A stretch of DNA of 5,283 bases, from the NCBI GenBank assembly GCA_937863905.1, contig CALMHV010000101.1:1-5283 (forward strand). The letters are read 5' to 3'. Made by a program: the position numbers and the translations under genes. The DNA comes from an uncultured Bacillota bacterium (GTDB lineage Bacteria > Bacillota > Sulfobacillia > UBA995 > UBA9673). Positions 1-5,283 of the stretch are shown piece by piece (the first letter of the stretch is position 1; each line of letters begins with the position of its first letter). Below the pieces are notes generated by a model. The model saw only the letters and a list, made by a program, of their open reading frames with translations. It did not search any database and was not told the DNA's origin.

Positions 1-1155
1 CCCTTCGCCAACCTCCGGACCGTGGGCTGGCTGACGGCCTCCGAAGCCTACGGTTGGGGCGACGTGACCGACGCGCGGCAGATCTACGTCACGCTCGGCG
101 TCGGGGGCGACACCCGGTCGGTGGCCCTTCCCATCGCGGACCAATTGGCCATCGCGTTCCCGCTCCCGGGCGGAGCGGGGTGCGTCGGCGTCCACTACTC
201 CGATTTCACGGCCTGGGTCCACCCGATGACGGGCAGCCCCATCTCCCTCGGCGAGGCCAACAGCCTGTTCCTCTCGCCCACCGGGGCGCGCCTTCTCACC
301 TTCGGCCGGAAGGGGTCGACCTGCTTTGACACCAAGACCTGGGTCGGAACGGTGCAAACCCAGATTCCCCAGTATGATTTCCCCTACTCGGGCTGCGCGG
401 TCACCTGGATCACCGATAGCCTCATTGTCGTCAGGGCCGATGACGGAGACCAGGGCTCCGGCAACCTGATAATGGTCGCCCAACCCGGCGGCCAGGTCCT
501 GGCCACCATCAGTGGGGGCGGCGCAATCCTGTCCCCGTACCCCTCGCCCGGCGGCGAATGGCTCGCCGTCCTGGCCATCGACCCGGCCAAGGCCATCACC
601 ATGCCTGAGGCCCTGTATCCGCTGGATGCCGGGCGGGAACTGCGCGTCTACCGCGTGCCAGACCCACAGCCGGTCGCGGTCATCTCGCTGAGCGACCCGG
701 CGGCGGGAAGGTCCATCACCGGCTTGGTGTGGTCGCCGGATGGAGGGTCACTCGCCTACGCCGAAGTGAGCGTCGACTCGATGCTCGAGCCGGGCGTTCC
801 CAACTACGGCCAGACGAGCGTGGTCTTTGTGGCCCGCGGTCCGGCCTTTGCCCCCACGGCTCTGGCCCTGGGCGCCGAAGGCCCCTGGTTGCCGGCCCGC
901 TTCTCCCCGGCCGGCGACCGCCTCTTCCTTGAGGATCCGGTCGCCAACAAGGCGATGGTCTGGGATTTCGCCTCCGCTGCGGCGACACCCGTGGCCGCCG
1001 ACCCCGGCTGGCCGGGCGGAGAGCGGGTCGCCTCACCGGACGGGAAACGCGTCGCCCTCCGGGTGACGGTCGGGGCGGGCGAGGACCTGCGTCCCTTCGG
1101 CAAGGTGGCTGCGGGCGATTGGTTGGTCATCTACCAGGTGGCCGGAGAGCCGTAG
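1..1155 (+). CDS. Beta-propeller (WD40/TolB-like) repeat protein, 3' part only
   Basis: The frame is open from the first base to the TAG at 1153-1155, so this is the C-terminal part of a longer protein. The GTG at 22 is not a convincing start: it has no Shine-Dalgarno in front and no signal peptide behind. Counting that GTG as residue 1, five copies of an SPxG turn followed by a hydrophobic beta-strand recur at about 85, 175, 238, 295 and 338 (SPTG, SPGG, SPDG, SPAG, SPDG). This is the blade signature of WD40-like/TolB/PD40 propellers. No catalytic residues or C-terminal anchor are visible. Such propellers are often exported and act as binding or scaffold modules, but the N-terminus that would show a signal peptide or lipobox is missing. 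It is transcribed towards the alaS operon and has no evident functional link to it. The fold is fairly sure; the function is unknown. Confidence 0.75.
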   Translation, partial: PFANLRTVGWLTASEAYGWGDVTDARQIYVTLGVGGDTRSVALPIADQLAIAFPLPGGAGCVGVHYSDFTAWVHPMTGSPISLGEANSLFLSPTGARLLTFGRKGSTCFDTKTWVGTVQTQIPQYDFPYSGCAVTWITDSLIVVRADDGDQGSGNLIMVAQPGGQVLATISGGGAILSPYPSPGGEWLAVLAIDPAKAITMPEALYPLDAGRELRVYRVPDPQPVAVISLSDPAAGRSITGLVWSPDGGSLAYAEVSVDSMLEPGVPNYGQTSVVFVARGPAFAPTALALGAEGPWLPARFSPAGDRLFLEDPVANKAMVWDFASAAATPVAADPGWPGGERVASPDGKRVALRVTVGAGEDLRPFGKVAAGDWLVIYQVAGEP

Positions 1156-1163
1156 CCGGCCCG

Positions 1164-1880
1164 CTACGTACGCACTCTCTCGCCGCGTTGGCCGCCGAGA
1201 AGGAGGAACAGCACGACACCGGTGGCAAAGCCCCCGATATGGGCCCACCAGGCGATGGTCTGGCCGGCGGCGCCGTAGGACATGAGGCCCATGAAGAGTT
1301 GCAGGACAAACCAGATGATAAGGAAGACCACCGCCGGCACCTGCGTGACGGTCACGAAGAACCCCAGGAAGATGAGGGACGTGATCCGCGCGCGCGGGAA
1401 CCCCAGGAAGTAGGCGCCGAGGACCCCAGCGATGGCCCCGCTCGCCCCGACGACGGGCACGTCCGCGCCAGGCGAGGCCAGGGCGTGGGCCAGGTTGGCC
1501 GCGACTCCGGTCAGGACGTAGAAGACCACGAACTTGAGCCGCCCGAGCCTATCCTCGATGTTGTCCCCGAAAACCCACAGAAAGAGCATGTTCATGCCCA
1601 GATGGGTCCAGCCGCCGTGGATGAAGGTCGAGGTCACCAAGGTGAGGGCGGGTGGGGCGCCTCCGCCGCCCATCCCCGGAAGGCCGAAGGGAGCCGGCGG
1701 CGTGGCTCCGCCCGACCCGAAGAGCAGGGCCGGGGTGAAGCCCCACTTCATCGTGAAGGCCACGAGTTCCGGGCGGCTGAGCGACACCTCGTACAGGAAG
1801 ACAAGGACGTTGGCAGCGATGAAAAGGACCGTAAGGAGTGGGAAACGCCTCGAACGGATGCTGTCCCTAAGAGGAATCAC
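1164..1880 (-). CDS. Rhomboid family intramembrane serine protease
   Basis: A 238-residue polytopic membrane protein predicted to cut transmembrane helices of other proteins within the lipid bilayer. The catalytic dyad is visible: Ser147 in GASG (145-148) and His214 in the last helix, within WWAHIGG (211-217). The second helix carries the H-x-x-x-N signature (His93, Asn97) that lines the active site in GlpG-type rhomboids. Hydrophobic segments lie at about 14-33, 95-106, 115-134, 144-160, 166-178, 182-200 and 209-229, consistent with a six- or seven-helix core without extra domains. The first loop contains a Gly/Pro-rich stretch (about 54-79). The start is the GTG at 1880-1878. It overlaps the ireB stop as GTGA, there is no good Shine-Dalgarno and no other early start codon, so translation is probably coupled to ireB. 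It is the last gene of the alaS-ireB operon. Family and catalytic competence look secure; the substrate is unknown. Confidence 0.93.
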   Translation of the reverse strand: MIPLRDSIRSRRFPLLTVLFIAANVLVFLYEVSLSRPELVAFTMKWGFTPALLFGSGGATPPAPFGLPGMGGGGAPPALTLVTSTFIHGGWTHLGMNMLFLWVFGDNIEDRLGRLKFVVFYVLTGVAANLAHALASPGADVPVVGASGAIAGVLGAYFLGFPRARITSLIFLGFFVTVTQVPAVVFLIIWFVLQLFMGLMSYGAAGQTIAWWAHIGGFATGVVLFLLLGGQRGERVRT

Positions 1881-2143
1881 GTGTTCTTTTCGACGTAACT
1901 CCGGACGAGCTCCTCAAGGAGTTCGTCGCGCTCCAGTTTGCGGATGAGGCTCCGCGCCGCCTTGTGGGTGGTCACGTAGGCCGGGTCGCCGGAGACGAGG
2001 TAACCCACGAGCTGATAGATCGGGTTATAGCCCTTCTCCTGGAGGGCCTCGTACACGCGGAGCAGGACATCACGGGGTTTCGCCGTCTCGTCCTCGGGGG
2101 TGAGGCCCCGGAACGTCCTGGTCTTCTCCTGTTCGGTCGTCAA
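1877..2143 (-). CDS. ireB: IreB family regulatory phosphoprotein (UPF0297, YrzL-like)
   Basis: A small soluble protein of 88 residues, close to the usual length of the family. It matches the UPF0297/IreB consensus almost throughout: [12 protein letters not shown] (31-42), [11 protein letters not shown] (46-56), and the helical tail with [16 protein letters not shown] (65-80). In Enterococcus faecalis IreB is phosphorylated on N-terminal threonines by the PASTA kinase IreK and acts in cephalosporin resistance. The K-T-x-x-F context here (Thr8, with Thr10 beside it) resembles that region, so Thr8/Thr10 are candidate phosphosites by inference. I chose the TTG at 2143-2141 because a GGGGGTG ribosome-binding sequence ends six bases upstream. 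The in-frame GTG at 2152 would add three residues and overlap the alaS stop, but has no site at usable spacing. The position directly behind alaS is the normal one in Bacillota; ruvX, the usual next gene, is absent. Confidence 0.93.
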   Translation of the reverse strand: MTTEQEKTRTFRGLTPEDETAKPRDVLLRVYEALQEKGYNPIYQLVGYLVSGDPAYVTTHKAARSLIRKLERDELLEELVRSYVEKNT

Positions 2144-2145
2144 GC

Positions 2146-4899
<2,754 letters not shown>

Positions 4900-4907
4900 G
4901 GCGCGAA

Positions 4908-4916
4908 CCCCTCTCT
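4908..4916 (-). promoter_or_regulatory. Ribosome-binding site of alaS
   Basis: The minus strand reads AGAGAGGGG, a purine-rich Shine-Dalgarno with an eight-base gap to the ATG at 4899. It sits just downstream of the leader terminator. This fixes the start of AlaRS at the methionine of MESLGGNQ and excludes the longer in-frame start inside the leader. Confidence 0.7.
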
Positions 4917-4938
4917 GCGGTGCGGCCTGACTGAGGTT

Positions 4939-4982
4939 GAAAGAAAAAGCCCCTTGCCCCGGCTTCCGCCGGGACAAGGGGC
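4939..4982 (-). terminator. Intrinsic terminator of the T-box leader
   Basis: On the minus strand a 15-bp stem (5' arm 4982-4968, 3' arm 4963-4949, one U-G pair) is closed by a GGAA tetraloop (4967-4964) and followed directly by TTTTTCTTTC (4948-4939). Seven bases of the 5' arm (4976-4982) are also needed by the antiterminator, so the two structures exclude each other. This is the expected arrangement for a transcriptional T-box: the hairpin stops RNA polymerase before alaS when tRNA-Ala is charged. Confidence 0.95.
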
Positions 4983-5009
4983 GACACTTAGCGTCGCGGT
5001 ACCACCCTT
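4976..5009 (-). promoter_or_regulatory. T-box antiterminator with tRNA acceptor-binding bulge
   Basis: Contains the canonical T-box sequence AGGGTGGTACCGCG (5008-4995). The antiterminator folds as AAGGG (5009-5005) with CCCTT (4980-4976), and GCGAC with GTCGC (4985-4981), enclosing a seven-base apical loop. It leaves the seven-base bulge TGGTACC open. The TGGT at 5004-5001 can pair with the 3' end ACCA of uncharged tRNA. The variable fourth base is T, matching the A discriminator base of tRNA-Ala. Confidence 0.93.
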
Positions 5010-5243
5010 TTCGCCGCGGACCTCCCGAAAAAGGGACGCGGCCTCTAGGGCGCCTCGCGGAACGGCGAGGCGGCACCCTTGGGCTCTATCGGGCCCGACC
5101 GCCCGGCTTGGGGCGCCTTGGGAGCGCTTTCGCCGGGAAGCTCCGGGGGGGCTTTCGACCGCTCGCGTCCGGGACTTGCACCGTTCGCCCCGTCTCTGGG
5201 TGACCGGGCGGCCTACTTCATCCCCGTCATGGCTATGCCTGAC

Positions 5244-5272
5244 ATTCTACAGGAGCGCCGGGCGGCTGGCAA
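5244..5272 (-). promoter_or_regulatory. Sigma-A type promoter of the alaS operon
   Basis: The minus strand has TTGCCA (5272-5267) as -35 and TAGAAT (5249-5244) as -10, separated by exactly 17 bases. Each differs from the sigma-A/sigma-70 consensus by two bases or fewer. Transcription should start near 5236, shortly before the first T-box helix, which is where a leader promoter is expected. Confidence 0.8.
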
Positions 5273-5283
5273 GGAAGGCAGCG

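Larger units (their letters stand above)
4939..5236 (-). promoter_or_regulatory. Alanine T-box riboswitch leader of alaS
   Basis: A tRNA-sensing 5' leader of about 300 bases that couples alaS transcription to the charging of tRNA-Ala. In transcription order I see: a base helix CGGGG (5226-5222) able to pair with CCCCG in 5149-5144; the AGTA of the specifier loop (5217-5214); a stem GGCCGC (5213-5208) with GCGGTC (5162-5157); the AG bulge CAGAGA (5198-5193); the distal-loop motif GGTGCAAG (5182-5175); and the specifier side GAAAGCC (5156-5150), which offers the alanine codon GCC. Then come a stem II CCCGGC/GCCGGG (5137-5132 with 5107-5102), a hairpin at 5072-5051, a stem III CCGCG/CGCGG (5041-5037 with 5018-5014), the T-box/antiterminator and the terminator. 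The T-box consensus is exact, so the class is near certain. The specifier and stem I details are inferred by eye and by analogy with known leaders. This accounts for the whole gene-free stretch 4900-5243. Confidence 0.95.

Noticed and set aside
1119..1898. A 259-codon plus-strand frame antisense to the rhomboid gene
   Set aside because: It is a shadow of the rhomboid gene: highly charged, Gly/Glu/Asp/Arg-rich composition without recognisable domain, no ribosome-binding site, and the minus strand carries clear rhomboid motifs.
4937..5203. An 88-codon plus-strand frame over the leader, as a possible small protein
   Set aside because: It is antisense to the T-box, whose RNA motifs and paired helices fully explain the sequence; Arg/Gly/Pro-rich translation and no ribosome-binding site.
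5097..5213. Long inverted repeat in the leader, considered as a mobile-element end or operator
   Set aside because: The 10-bp complementarity falls within the T-box leader, has no transposase nearby and is best seen as part of, or competing with, stem I and stem II.

Overview
The window reads as chromosome from a GC-rich Bacillota (Firmicutes) bacterium, probably Clostridia-like or one of the deep GC-rich classes. Three things point there: a T-box riboswitch in front of an aminoacyl-tRNA synthetase gene, an IreB (UPF0297) gene directly behind alaS, and the strong third-position GC bias, which also opens long shadow reading frames on the opposite strands. I cannot name a genus.

Layout. Positions 1-1155 (+) hold the 3' part of a gene for a beta-propeller (WD40/TolB-like) protein of unknown role; its start lies outside the window. 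It converges, with 8 bases between stop codons, on a minus-strand operon that fills the rest. Read in transcription order (right to left), the operon has a sigma-A-type promoter (5244-5272), an alanine T-box leader (about 5236-4939) ending in an intrinsic terminator, alaS (4899-2146, alanyl-tRNA synthetase), ireB (2143-1877, small regulatory phosphoprotein) and a rhomboid serine protease gene (1880-1164). The genes are packed tightly: alaS and ireB are about 2 bases apart, and ireB and the rhomboid gene overlap by 4 bases.

How it works together. Uncharged tRNA-Ala should bind the leader, stabilise the antiterminator and let RNA polymerase read through into alaS and, by co-transcription, into ireB and the rhomboid gene. 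In many Bacillota alaS-ireB is followed by ruvX (yrrK); here a rhomboid protease takes that place. That gene order is the least ordinary thing in the window. Everything else is recognisable housekeeping content, and I see no sign of a new defence system, mobile element, CRISPR array or RNA gene beyond the T-box.
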